DNA of 8,564 bases, from contig JAEXBA010000095.1 in assembly GCA_023457935.1 (NCBI GenBank), positions 1 through 8,564 of the forward strand, in the 5' to 3' direction. Origin of the DNA: Bacteroidota bacterium (GTDB lineage: Bacteria; Bacteroidota; Bacteroidia; Flavobacteriales; Weeksellaceae). A model generated the notes under the pieces. That model was not told the origin of the DNA. It did not search any database and saw only the letters and a program-made list of their open reading frames with translations. The translations under genes and the position numbers were made by a program. How positions within the stretch are numbered: the first letter of the stretch is position 1; the number at the start of each line of letters is the position of its first letter. This document shows positions 1 through 6,227 of this stretch, piece after piece.

Positions 1-478
1 TTGCGTTCGCGTTTCCTTCAAAATTCACCAAATCCGCCCATTCCTTCTCATTAAAATGGGTTTTCAGGTCTGCTTCGTTTCGTTCAAAATAACTGGCGAT
101 GGCATCTTCTCCGGAATGTCCGAACGCGGGATTGCCTACATCATGACACAGACATGACGATGCAATGACGTTGGAAAGGTTGTGCAGATAAAAAGCTTTT
201 GAATCTTCAGACAAATCGTTCTCATATTTACTGACGATAAACTCGCCGGCAACACTTCCCAAACTTCTTCCGACAGAAGAAACTTCAAGCGAATGCGTAA
301 GCCGGTTATGCACAAAAACACTTCCGGGCAAAGGGAAAACCTGCGTTTTGTTCTGCAGTCTCCGGAATGCGGACGAAAAGATAATCCTGTCGAAATCCCG
401 CTGAAAATCTGTTCTGGAGGCGGAGGTTGCGCCATGGTTTCCGGTGCGTTGCGAAGTATAAATTTGGTTGAGATTCAT
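1..478 (-). CDS. dgt: Deoxyguanosinetriphosphate triphosphohydrolase (dGTPase), N-terminal part, cut by window edge
   Basis: HD-superfamily enzyme that hydrolyses dGTP to deoxyguanosine and tripolyphosphate, acting in the cytoplasm on dNTP pools. Translating the minus strand from the ATG at 478 gives 159 uninterrupted codons that run off the left edge. The N-terminus begins MNLNQIYTSQRTGN, followed by the family block FSSAFRRLQNKTQVFPLPG (34-52), the first metal-site histidine in NRLTHSLEV (H62), the HD pair in CHDVGNPAFGHSGE (H112, D113; also H121 and E124), and FEGNANA at the cut end. The family is usually about 440 residues in flavobacteria, so roughly two thirds, including the last metal-ligand Asp, lies outside. 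The start is supported by the conserved N-terminus and by a promoter-like site directly upstream. It is divergent from the lipoprotein gene at 570. Identity is very likely; completeness cannot be judged. Confidence 0.93.
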   Translation of the reverse strand, partial: MNLNQIYTSQRTGNHGATSASRTDFQRDFDRIIFSSAFRRLQNKTQVFPLPGSVFVHNRLTHSLEVSSVGRSLGSVAGEFIVSKYENDLSEDSKAFYLHNLSNVIASSCLCHDVGNPAFGHSGEDAIASYFERNEADLKTHFNEKEWADLVNFEGNANA

Positions 479-482
479 TGTT

Positions 483-515
483 CAAAAATAAGGAATTGTG
501 CTGAGTTCCTGCCAA
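483..515 (-). promoter_or_regulatory. Candidate Bacteroidota promoter of dgt
   Basis: On the minus strand a perfect TAnnTTTG box (TATTTTTG, 483-490) lies 22 bases downstream of a TTG (513-515), which fits the -33/-7 promoter layout known for flavobacteria. The box ends only 4 bases before the dgt ATG, so transcription would begin at or next to the start codon and the mRNA would be essentially leaderless. This is a motif match only. Confidence 0.45.
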
Positions 516-545
516 AAATCATTCGTACCCGTGCCGGAAATGACG

Positions 546-553
546 TAACTTTA
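546..553 (+). promoter_or_regulatory. Weak -7-like box upstream of the lipoprotein gene
   Basis: TAACTTTA matches TAnnTTTG at all but the last position and ends 16 bases before the ATG at 570. No TTG stands at the expected -33 distance, so this is a weak candidate. It is listed because the beta-barrel gene at 1722 has a similar box at the same 16-base distance. Confidence 0.25.
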
Positions 554-569
554 ACTGATAATTGATGTT

Positions 570-1679
570 ATGAGATACCTTTCCATTATTTTTTTAGGAT
601 TGATCCTTTCCTGCTCGAAAAACACAGAAAAGAAAGAGCAAAAATCCGTCGAAGACCAGTGTTTTCAGACCTTGGGAATCAACTACGATGAAAAAAAGTC
701 TGTTGCATCCATCCCAACTTCAGAGGAAATACTGAGAAATCTTCCAAAGCAGATTCAGTATTCTGAAAATGCGTCTTTACCAGCTTTTTCATTTGACAAG
801 GATAAATATCAGGAAAATCTAGCGAAAGAAAGAGACTACTTTGTTTCTGAATCTTACAAAGCCAAATTTTCCGGATGGATTTCTCTGTTGCCCGAATTTA
901 ACTACTTATCGGAACAGAAATTTCATGAAACAAGTTATGCATTAGCCAAGAACAAATACGGACTCTGGTTGGTTGAAAAAACTGCTGACGGAAAAGCAAA
1001 ACCTTATTTTTTAGGCTTAACGCAGAATGTTTTCACTAAAATTCCTGAAAATCAAAATTTCGAATTCATCAAAAACGGAAATATAGTGCTGAATGGCTCT
1101 TTGCTTGTGATTGAACGGCTTTCGAAATATCCTATTATTCCAAAATATACGGTGATTAAGGATCGTCAGCAGTTTTCACTGAACCTTGATGCGGTTAAGA
1201 AAGACAGTGACCAGGATGGTTTCAACGATTTTTTTGAAGATTTTATCGGCTTAAATCCAGATTCGAAAGACACCGATAATGACGGAACCGATGATTTTAA
1301 TGACCTCAATCCAAGATTTAAAAGTGACGATTCAAATTTGGCAAAAATGTATGAAGCTATTGCAGATGTGGACGGAAACCAAAGCCGATATACCTTTACT
1401 GAAGTGCTCACCGACTGCTCAAATTTTCAAAAAATCAGTCCGAAAAATCAAAAATTTCTTTTTTATGGGACTTCTGAAAAATTTAAACTGAAAGATGATG
1501 TTCTCAACCTTTATTTTCCGGTGAAATACAGCAAAATTCAGAAGCCCAAAAACAAGCTGCAATACGAAACTTATTTTATGGATTTTGGTGATGAAAAAGG
1601 CGACGGAAACCTTTCAGCAGAGCTGATTGACGGAAAATGGAAAGTGACGAGGCAGTATAATCTGAAATTTGGTATGTAA
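570..1679 (+). CDS. Lipoprotein with thrombospondin type 3-like calcium-binding repeats, function unknown
   Basis: The 369-residue product starts with a short hydrophobic signal ending in a lipobox (LILSC, Cys15), so it should be lipid-anchored in the cell envelope. The central part (about 50-205) matches no family I recognise. Residues 212-248 hold two Asp-rich loops, DSDQDGFND and DTDNDGTDD, each followed by a LNP turn. This is the pattern of thrombospondin type 3 / OmpA-linker calcium-binding repeats; DVDGN (266-270) and GDEKGDGN (340-347) may be further acidic loops. The C-terminal ~100 residues look globular and have no sorting domain. Three cysteines (31, 283 and the lipid-modified one) leave room for one disulfide. 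The ATG at 570 is chosen because it directly precedes the signal peptide; an ATG at 565 is out of frame and stops at once. It lies 42 bases upstream of a beta-barrel gene on the same strand and may be co-transcribed with it. Calcium binding is inferred from the motif; the function is unknown. Confidence 0.85.
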   Translation: MRYLSIIFLGLILSCSKNTEKKEQKSVEDQCFQTLGINYDEKKSVASIPTSEEILRNLPKQIQYSENASLPAFSFDKDKYQENLAKERDYFVSESYKAKFSGWISLLPEFNYLSEQKFHETSYALAKNKYGLWLVEKTADGKAKPYFLGLTQNVFTKIPENQNFEFIKNGNIVLNGSLLVIERLSKYPIIPKYTVIKDRQQFSLNLDAVKKDSDQDGFNDFFEDFIGLNPDSKDTDNDGTDDFNDLNPRFKSDDSNLAKMYEAIADVDGNQSRYTFTEVLTDCSNFQKISPKNQKFLFYGTSEKFKLKDDVLNLYFPVKYSKIQKPKNKLQYETYFMDFGDEKGDGNLSAELIDGKWKVTRQYNLKFGM

Positions 1680-1697
1680 AGACAAAAATTATTTAAT

Positions 1698-1705
1698 TAC
1701 ATTTA
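1698..1705 (+). promoter_or_regulatory. Weak -7-like box upstream of the beta-barrel gene
   Basis: TACATTTA differs from TAnnTTTG only in the last base and ends 16 bases before the ATG at 1722. The nearest TTG (1669-1671) is 26 bases upstream, longer than the usual 17-23. It could give the second gene of this pair its own start, but the match is poor. Confidence 0.22.
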
Positions 1706-1721
1706 TAAAAACTTAAAAAGA

Positions 1722-2249
1722 ATGAAAATAAAAATATTCGCGGGAGTAGTTATTGCTTTTTTGTCAAACCTAGTTTATGCCCAAAAAAATGAAATAGCAG
1801 CGCAAACCAGCATTGTTACTATCGGAATCTCTTATGAATATTTCACCAAAAAAAATTTCAGTTTAGGAGCACAGACGGGAACCGGTCTATTATCTATTAA
1901 AAAAGATGAGCTTGCGGTAATGTCCAGTAATAATTACTCCAGCAAAAATCAAACGCAGATTTATGTGGCGCCATTTGTAAGATATTATTTCAGAGATGAT
2001 TTTAAATCTTGGTTTCTAATGGCTGAAGTATACGCGTCAAAGGTTAAATCAACGATGCTGGTTAATGATACTGAAAGTAATACGATTTTCAAAAATTATT
2101 TCGGACCCTTAGTTGGCGGCGGATATAAATTCAAGATAAAAAACAGTTTAACAGTTAATGCTTCTATGACTCTTGGTTACGATTTTAACGACAACGACCT
2201 TGTTCCTGTTCTAGGTAACGGATTTCTTTCAGTTGGTTATCAATTCTAA
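1722..2249 (+). CDS. Small outer-membrane beta-barrel protein
   Basis: The 175-residue product has a Sec signal peptide (about 1-20, cleavage likely after VYA and before QKNE). The mature part alternates polar and hydrophobic or aromatic residues in probable beta strands near 30-41, 46-59, 78-90, 96-110, 125-139, 142-155 and 167-175. It ends in GYQF, with the terminal Phe typical of proteins inserted by the BAM complex. The mature length of about 155 residues fits an eight-stranded OmpA/OmpW-sized barrel; I see no enzyme motif. The start region AAAAAGAATG is A-rich with no Shine-Dalgarno, as usual in Bacteroidota. It follows the calcium-loop lipoprotein by 42 bases on the same strand, suggesting two envelope proteins made together. 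Its coding region looks more AT-rich than gcvP next door. The fold is fairly sure; the function is unknown. Confidence 0.85.
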   Translation: MKIKIFAGVVIAFLSNLVYAQKNEIAAQTSIVTIGISYEYFTKKNFSLGAQTGTGLLSIKKDELAVMSSNNYSSKNQTQIYVAPFVRYYFRDDFKSWFLMAEVYASKVKSTMLVNDTESNTIFKNYFGPLVGGGYKFKIKNSLTVNASMTLGYDFNDNDLVPVLGNGFLSVGYQF

Positions 2250-2260
2250 TCTTAATTATT

Positions 2261-2286
2261 AAAAAATCCCGGCAAAAACCGGGATT
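2261..2286 (-). terminator. Intrinsic terminator of gcvP, possibly shared with the convergent beta-barrel gene
   Basis: A perfect 8-bp inverted repeat (AATCCCGG at 2265-2272, CCGGGATT at 2279-2286) encloses a 6-base loop. Read on the minus strand, the hairpin is followed by a run of T's (2261-2266 are A on the plus strand) and then AT-rich sequence, which is the form of a rho-independent terminator 27 bases past the gcvP stop. On the plus strand the hairpin is followed by CATATTT, so termination of the 1722-2249 gene there would be weaker. Confidence 0.85.
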
Positions 2287-2312
2287 CATATTTCAAGATT
2301 GAAAAATTCAAT

Positions 2313-5171
2313 TTACATATAACTTTCAATCGGTTCGCAGGTGCAAACCAGATTTCTGTCACCGTAAGCATCGTCCACTCTGGAAACGGATGCGAAAAAT
2401 TTATGATCGCGAACCCAATCCAAAGGATAAGCGGCTTTTTCACGGCTGTATGGTTTATCCCAGGAATCAGAAACGACAAGCTGTTCAGTATGCGGAGCGT
2501 TTTTCAGAACGTTATTGGCTGCATCTGCCTCGCCGTTTGCAATTTCTTCAATTTCTTTCTTGATACTGATCAGTGCTTCAGCGAAACGGTCAATTTCATC
2601 CTTACTTTCAGATTCTGTTGGTTCAATCATCAGCGTTCCGGCTACAGGGAAAGAAACTGTCGGCGCGTGGAAACCGTAATCCATCAGACGTTTTGCAACA
2701 TCAGCCACTTCAATACCCAAAGATTTGAACTGACGGAAATCTACAATACATTCGTGAGCCACCCTGCCGTTTTCGTTGGCATAAAGAATAGAAAAATGTT
2801 CTGCCAGTTTTTCTTTCAGATAGTTAGCGTTCAGTATTGCGTGTTCTGTAGATTTTTTCAAACCTTCAGTTCCGAGCATTTTGATATAAGCATAAGAAAT
2901 ATTCAAAACCAAAGATGAACCGAAAGGTGCAGCAGAAATGGCTTCTATAGATTCCTTGGTTCCGATTTTAATGTTCGGATTGCTTGGTAGGAACGGCACA
3001 AGATGTTTCGCAACACAGATCGGTCCAACTCCAGGTCCGCCGCCACCGTGAGGAATAGCGAAGGTTTTATGCAGGTTCAGGTGACATACGTCTGCACCGA
3101 TATTTCCCGGACTTGTAAATCCAACCTGAGCATTCATATTGGCACCGTCCATATAAACCTGTCCGCCGTTATCGTGAACTACCTGTGTAATCTCCTTGAT
3201 ATTGGCATCGAAGAAACCGTAAGTGGAAGGATATGTAATCATTGCTGCCGAAAGATTTTCCTTGTGAAGTTCAGCTTTTGACTTGAAATCATCCAGATCA
3301 ATCTCACCGTTTTCTAGGTTTTTCACCACCACTACTTTCATTCCAGCCAAAACTGCAGATGCAGGATTTGTACCGTGCGCGGACTGTGGAATCAAAACGA
3401 TATTTCGGTGTTTGTCGCCTCTGGATTTGTGATATTCACGGATCACCATCAAACCGGCATATTCCCCCTGAGCTCCGGAATTCGGCTGAAGTGAAGTTCC
3501 GGCAAAACCGGTAATTTCAGCAAGGTCTTTTTCCAGTTCCTTGATCAGTTCCTGATAGCCGCCGGCCTGTTCTGTCGGAACAAATGGGTGAACACTTCCC
3601 CATTCCGGCCAGGAAAGCGGAAGCATCTGCGTTGCAGCATTCAGTTTCATGGTACAGGAACCCAGTGAAATCATAGAATGCGTCAGAGAAAGGTCTTTTC
3701 TTTCCAGACGTTTGATGTAGCGCATCAGTTCTGTTTCTGTATGGTATTTGTTGAAAACTTCATCGGTAAGAATCTCATCGGTTCTTAAAAGTTCCTGCGG
3801 AATCGTATAATTTTCCTTGAAATTAAGTTTGAACGACTGCTTGTCTTTAAACTGAGCAAACGCTGCAAAAAGACGCTGCAGTTTATCCATTGTCGATGTT
3901 TCGTTGATGGAAATACTGATGACACCTTCAGTGAAATAATTCAGATTGATTTTCTGATCGCGCATCAGTCTCATCAGTGCATTTTTCTGCTCTTCGTGAA
4001 CGCGGATTTTCACGGTATCAAAAACCGGTTCTTCCACAACATCGTAACCCAGAACCTGAAGTCCGTCCTGCAGCGCATTCATTTTGAAGTGAATCTGGTC
4101 TGCAATATAATTAAGGCCTTTCGCACCGTGATAAACAGCATACATTGAAGCCATTACCGCAAGTAAAACCTGTGCTGTACAGATATTGGAAGTCGCTTTT
4201 TCACGTTTAATGTGCTGCTCTCTGGTCTGAAGAGCCATTCTGAGCGCACGTTTTCCGTACATATCCTGAGAAACACCGATAATTCTTCCCGGTATTTCAC
4301 GTTTATAATCTTCCTTACATGCAAAAAAAGCCGCGTGCGGACCGCCATAACCCAACGGAATACCGAAACGCTGTGTTGTTCCTACTGCACAGTCTGCGCC
4401 AAGATCAGCTGGTGATTTCAGTTTTACCAAAGCCAACGGATCGCAGGCAACGGCAACCTGAAGATGATGCTCTTTGTAATAAGTGATATTCTCGGAATAA
4501 TCCAGTACTATTCCGTTTTTCCCCGGATACTGTAACAGAACTCCGAAATAAGTATCGTTAAACTGATGGTTTTTGTGGTTGCCAACAATGATATCGATTC
4601 CCAAGCCTTCTGCTTTTGTTTTCAGAACAGCAACCGTTTGCGGTAAAACCAGATCGGACACGAAAAACTTCTGCGAACCCAGTTTTTTCTGGTCTTTAGA
4701 ACGGCTTTCAAAGAACATATGCATTGCTTCTGCCGCGGCTGTTGCTTCATCCAGAAGAGAAGCATTCGCCAGAGGAAAACCGGTAAGGTCTGCAATTACT
4801 GTCTGATAATTCAGCAAAGCTTCAAGACGGCCCTGTGCAATTTCTGCCTGATAAGGCGTGTAAGCACTGTACCAGCTTGGATTCTCCAGGATATTTCTCT
4901 GAATCGGCGACGGAAGAATTGCGTTGTTGTATCCGAAACCGATATAGGTATCGAAATTTATATTTTTTTCCGCCAGTTCTACAGAATGTGTCAGCATTTC
5001 ATATTCGGAAAGTGCCGGCGAAATGTCAAGGTCTTTTTCCAGACGGATGGAAGCCGGAATGGTCTGGTTAATAAGTTCATCTACGGAAGAAACACCAATT
5101 TTGTCCAGCATTTCCTTTTTGTCTGCTTCATTAAGGGAAATGTGGCGGTTTACAAACTGAGTTGTATTCAT
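2313..5171 (-). CDS. gcvP: Glycine dehydrogenase (aminomethyl-transferring), P protein of the glycine cleavage system
   Basis: PLP enzyme that decarboxylates glycine and passes the aminomethyl group to the lipoyl arm of GcvH; cytoplasmic, feeding one-carbon units to tetrahydrofolate with GcvT and Lpd. The product is 952 residues, the normal length of the one-chain form. The N-terminal half (to about 430) contains AYTPYQAEIAQGRLEALLNY (103-122). The catalytic half has SCTMKLNA (505-512), NSGAQGEYAGL (564-574), YPSTYGFFD (647-655) and DGANMNAQVG (675-684). NLHKTFAIPHGGGGPG follows, with the probable PLP lysine K702 and a glycine-rich loop. The open frame continues upstream to 5255, but those 28 residues are not like the family and cross the promoter region. 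The ATG at 5171 gives the usual N-terminus (MNTTQFVNRHISL). gcvT and gcvH are not adjacent, so the gene appears monocistronic, with its own promoter and terminator. There is no frameshift or missing key residue. Confidence 0.97.
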   Translation of the reverse strand: MNTTQFVNRHISLNEADKKEMLDKIGVSSVDELINQTIPASIRLEKDLDISPALSEYEMLTHSVELAEKNINFDTYIGFGYNNAILPSPIQRNILENPSWYSAYTPYQAEIAQGRLEALLNYQTVIADLTGFPLANASLLDEATAAAEAMHMFFESRSKDQKKLGSQKFFVSDLVLPQTVAVLKTKAEGLGIDIIVGNHKNHQFNDTYFGVLLQYPGKNGIVLDYSENITYYKEHHLQVAVACDPLALVKLKSPADLGADCAVGTTQRFGIPLGYGGPHAAFFACKEDYKREIPGRIIGVSQDMYGKRALRMALQTREQHIKREKATSNICTAQVLLAVMASMYAVYHGAKGLNYIADQIHFKMNALQDGLQVLGYDVVEEPVFDTVKIRVHEEQKNALMRLMRDQKINLNYFTEGVISISINETSTMDKLQRLFAAFAQFKDKQSFKLNFKENYTIPQELLRTDEILTDEVFNKYHTETELMRYIKRLERKDLSLTHSMISLGSCTMKLNAATQMLPLSWPEWGSVHPFVPTEQAGGYQELIKELEKDLAEITGFAGTSLQPNSGAQGEYAGLMVIREYHKSRGDKHRNIVLIPQSAHGTNPASAVLAGMKVVVVKNLENGEIDLDDFKSKAELHKENLSAAMITYPSTYGFFDANIKEITQVVHDNGGQVYMDGANMNAQVGFTSPGNIGADVCHLNLHKTFAIPHGGGGPGVGPICVAKHLVPFLPSNPNIKIGTKESIEAISAAPFGSSLVLNISYAYIKMLGTEGLKKSTEHAILNANYLKEKLAEHFSILYANENGRVAHECIVDFRQFKSLGIEVADVAKRLMDYGFHAPTVSFPVAGTLMIEPTESESKDEIDRFAEALISIKKEIEEIANGEADAANNVLKNAPHTEQLVVSDSWDKPYSREKAAYPLDWVRDHKFFASVSRVDDAYGDRNLVCTCEPIESYM

Positions 5172-5204
5172 AATATTTATTAGATTATTTTTTCTTGATA
5201 TAGG

Positions 5205-5222
5205 ATTCGTAAAAATACGAAT
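5205..5222. promoter_or_regulatory. Perfect palindrome over the gcvP -7 region, candidate operator
   Basis: ATTCGTA (5205-5211) and TACGAAT (5216-5222) form a perfect 7-bp inverted repeat around AAAA. The candidate gcvP -7 box (5210-5217) sits at its centre, so a repressor bound here would block the polymerase; as RNA it would be a weak hairpin without a T-run. No protein is known to me for this site; the operator role is inference. Confidence 0.4.
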
Positions 5223-5240
5223 TTCGGCAGACGTGCACAA
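5210..5240 (-). promoter_or_regulatory. Candidate promoter of gcvP
   Basis: On the minus strand TATTTTTA (5210-5217) matches TAnnTTTG except for the last base, and TTG (5238-5240) lies 20 bases upstream, a normal spacing. Transcription would start near 5206-5203, leaving a leader of about 35 bases. That is far too short for a glycine riboswitch, which is known upstream of gcv genes in other phyla. Confidence 0.45.
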
Positions 5241-5257
5241 TGAAAAGTTCTGCACAA
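5234..5257. repeat. Direct repeat TGCACAA x2 upstream of gcvP
   Basis: TGCACAA occurs at 5234-5240 and 5251-5257, a 17-base period. On the minus strand the nearer copy contains the -33 TTG of gcvP and the farther one lies around -50. The second copy also lies just upstream of the divergent promoter at 5270. They could be paired activator or repressor sites, or chance. Confidence 0.3.
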
Positions 5258-5269
5258 AAATTTTCTATT

Positions 5270-5301
5270 TTGATTTATTCTAAATAAAAAATGTATATTT
5301 G
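5270..5301 (+). promoter_or_regulatory. Promoter of the 50-residue Cys/Lys-rich ORF
   Basis: A perfect -7 box TATATTTG (5294-5301) has a TTG (5270-5272) 21 bases upstream, the best promoter match in the window. The box ends 4 bases before the ATG at 5306, exactly the geometry seen for dgt, so the transcript is predicted to be leaderless or nearly so. Confidence 0.6.
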
Positions 5302-5305
5302 TCTC

Positions 5306-5458
5306 ATGAATCTTCAGACAGTTCCTTTTAAGGTTGCTCCACTGGCTCCCGCGTTCGGTTACAGCGAAGAAATGCTTTGCATGAAAAAGAAATGCTGCAA
5401 GAAATTTAAGAAAGGAAAACGCTGCAAAAAGTGTCCGGGAAGGTTAAAAATGGCTTGA
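5306..5458 (+). CDS. Small Cys/Lys-rich protein (50 aa), function unknown
   Basis: ATG at 5306, TGA at 5456-5458. The first 24 residues (MNLQTVPFKVAPLAPAFGYS, then EEML) are neutral to acidic. The rest is strongly basic with five cysteines (C25, C30, C31, C40, C43) in a C-x4-CC-x8-C-x2-C pattern, for example KKCCKKFKKGKRCKKCPG, where 14 of all 50 residues are Lys or Arg. Such spacing suits zinc or another metal, and the charge suits nucleic-acid or ribosome contact; both are inference. I recall similar short CCKK...CKKCP proteins in other Bacteroidota but cannot confirm it here. Support for being a real gene comes from the strong promoter placed directly at the start codon and the use of an otherwise empty gap between gcvP and the J-domain gene. 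An internal ATG (M26, at 5381) would give only a 25-residue peptide. There is no signal peptide, so it is probably cytoplasmic. Confidence 0.7.
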   Translation: MNLQTVPFKVAPLAPAFGYSEEMLCMKKKCCKKFKKGKRCKKCPGRLKMA

Positions 5459-5466
5459 GATAAACT

Positions 5467-5497
5467 ATATAACCAATTATATTTTAATTTGTTATAT
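5467..5497. terminator. AT-rich hairpin between convergent genes, possible bidirectional terminator
   Basis: ATATAAC (5467-5473) pairs with GTTATAT (5491-5497). After one mismatch, AATTA (5475-5479) pairs with TAATT (5485-5489), closing a 5-base loop. The hairpin sits between two convergent genes whose stops are only 43 bases apart (5458 and 5502), the place a two-way terminator is expected. It is A/T-only in most pairs and lacks a clear T-run, so its strength is doubtful. Confidence 0.4.
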
Positions 5498-5501
5498 TCT
5501 A

Positions 5502-6146
5502 CTAATTCAAGCTATTTATAATCAGGAACATCGCTACTATTAGCAGAACAATAACCAACAGAATCTTTGCCGATTTCGGTATTTTCGGTTCGTGTCTGAA
5601 GTCATCAGGATTCGGGGCATAAGTACCTTCCACCCTTTCATCACTTTGTTTTTCCGGTGCAAAAATTTCGGTAATCGTAATGCCTTTCACCGTTGTTCTT
5701 CTTAAAAGCGAGTTGGTGGCGTGCAAAACGACATGGAATTTTCCGTTCTGAAATTCGGTTACTCTGAACGACCGTTCCCCGTAACTTTTCTCAAGTCCGA
5801 ATGGAAGAATTTTTACAACGTCGGCATTGCTGGTCTGCCAGTTCAGAATGATTTCCTCTCCTTTCATCGCGCGGATTTTATTGGCAGAAAAAGTCTTGAT
5901 TAACGGCGGCAGATTCGATTTCCGGCTTCTTAGCCCTGTTTCATAGTTCTGATCGTACAGTTTCCGCATTTCTGCATCACTCAAAGTTTCGTACGCTTCC
6001 TGAACTTCCTTGAAGCGCTCTGCAAAAAACTCATCGTCAATATTTTTGTCCGGATGGTATTTCAGCGACAGTTTTCTGTACGCTTTTTTGATGTCTTCGT
6101 CGGAAGCATCAGTTTTTACGCCAAGAAAATAGTAATAGTCTTTCAA
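5502..6146 (-). CDS. Tail-anchored J-domain (DnaJ/Hsp40-like) membrane protein
   Basis: The 214-residue product begins with a complete J domain (about 3-68) carrying the HPD motif at 31-33 in LKYHPDKN, which stimulates a DnaK-type ATPase. There is no Gly/Phe region, zinc finger or CTD, so it is not DnaJ itself. Residues about 84-160 (SANKIRAMKGEEIILNW onward) look like a small Ig-like beta-sandwich. A Pro/charged linker leads to one hydrophobic segment (193-211) and the end NSLN, with no N-terminal signal. The layout therefore suggests a tail-anchored inner-membrane protein with the J domain in the cytoplasm, perhaps recruiting DnaK to the membrane. The start codon is TTG: in-frame codons upstream are TAA CTA AAT AAG, so no ATG is available, and KDYYYFLGV is the expected beginning of a J domain. 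The gene is convergent with the 50-residue ORF and divergent from the DsrE-like gene. Confidence 0.88.
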   Translation of the reverse strand: MKDYYYFLGVKTDASDEDIKKAYRKLSLKYHPDKNIDDEFFAERFKEVQEAYETLSDAEMRKLYDQNYETGLRSRKSNLPPLIKTFSANKIRAMKGEEIILNWQTSNADVVKILPFGLEKSYGERSFRVTEFQNGKFHVVLHATNSLLRRTTVKGITITEIFAPEKQSDERVEGTYAPNPDDFRHEPKIPKSAKILLVIVLLIVAMFLIINSLN

Positions 6147-6156
6147 CTTATTTAGT

Positions 6157-6205
6157 TAGAGTTTTGAGTTATGAGCTTTGAGTTATGAGTTATGAGTTAT
6201 GAGTT
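6157..6205. repeat. Seven tandem heptamers (consensus WTGAGTT)
   Basis: Seven contiguous 7-base units: TAGAGTT, TTGAGTT, ATGAGCT, TTGAGTT and three exact ATGAGTT. The outer copies diverge and the inner ones are identical, as expected if slippage adds units at one end. The array lies in the presumed leader of the J-domain gene, 11 bases upstream of its TTG codon. On that strand the unit reads AACTCAT and places stop codons in each frame. I recall similar heptamer tracts between genes in other flavobacteria, without being able to check. Confidence 0.9.
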
Positions 6206-6227
6206 GATGGTTTTTGATCAGTATAAG

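Noticed and set aside
136..435. 99-residue minus-strand frame and the 90-residue plus-strand frame at 293-565
   Set aside because: Both overlap the dgt coding region, whose own frame gives an unmistakable dGTPase sequence; these are shadows.
1669..1705. Full -33/-7 promoter for the beta-barrel gene
   Set aside because: The TTG to -7 gap is 26 bases, longer than the usual range, and the -7 box ends in A; only the -7-like box is kept, at low confidence.
2403..2918. 171-residue plus-strand ORF opposite gcvP
   Set aside because: It lies wholly within the strongly supported gcvP coding region. Its composition (rich in F, C, R) is that of an antisense shadow, with no domain or promoter. The same applies to the plus-strand frames at 3003-3281, 4573-4806 and 4719-5183.
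5172..5209. Glycine riboswitch upstream of gcvP
   Set aside because: The leader is at most about 35 bases from the candidate start point and shows none of the paired aptamer structure, which needs 100 bases or more.
5172..5255. Upstream in-frame extension of gcvP to an ATG at 5255
   Set aside because: The extra 28 residues are unlike any GcvP N-terminus, pass through the palindrome and candidate promoter, and the ATG at 5171 gives the normal family length and start.
6157..6205. CRISPR-like array
   Set aside because: The units are contiguous 7-mers with no spacers and no cas gene is nearby; this is a simple tandem repeat.
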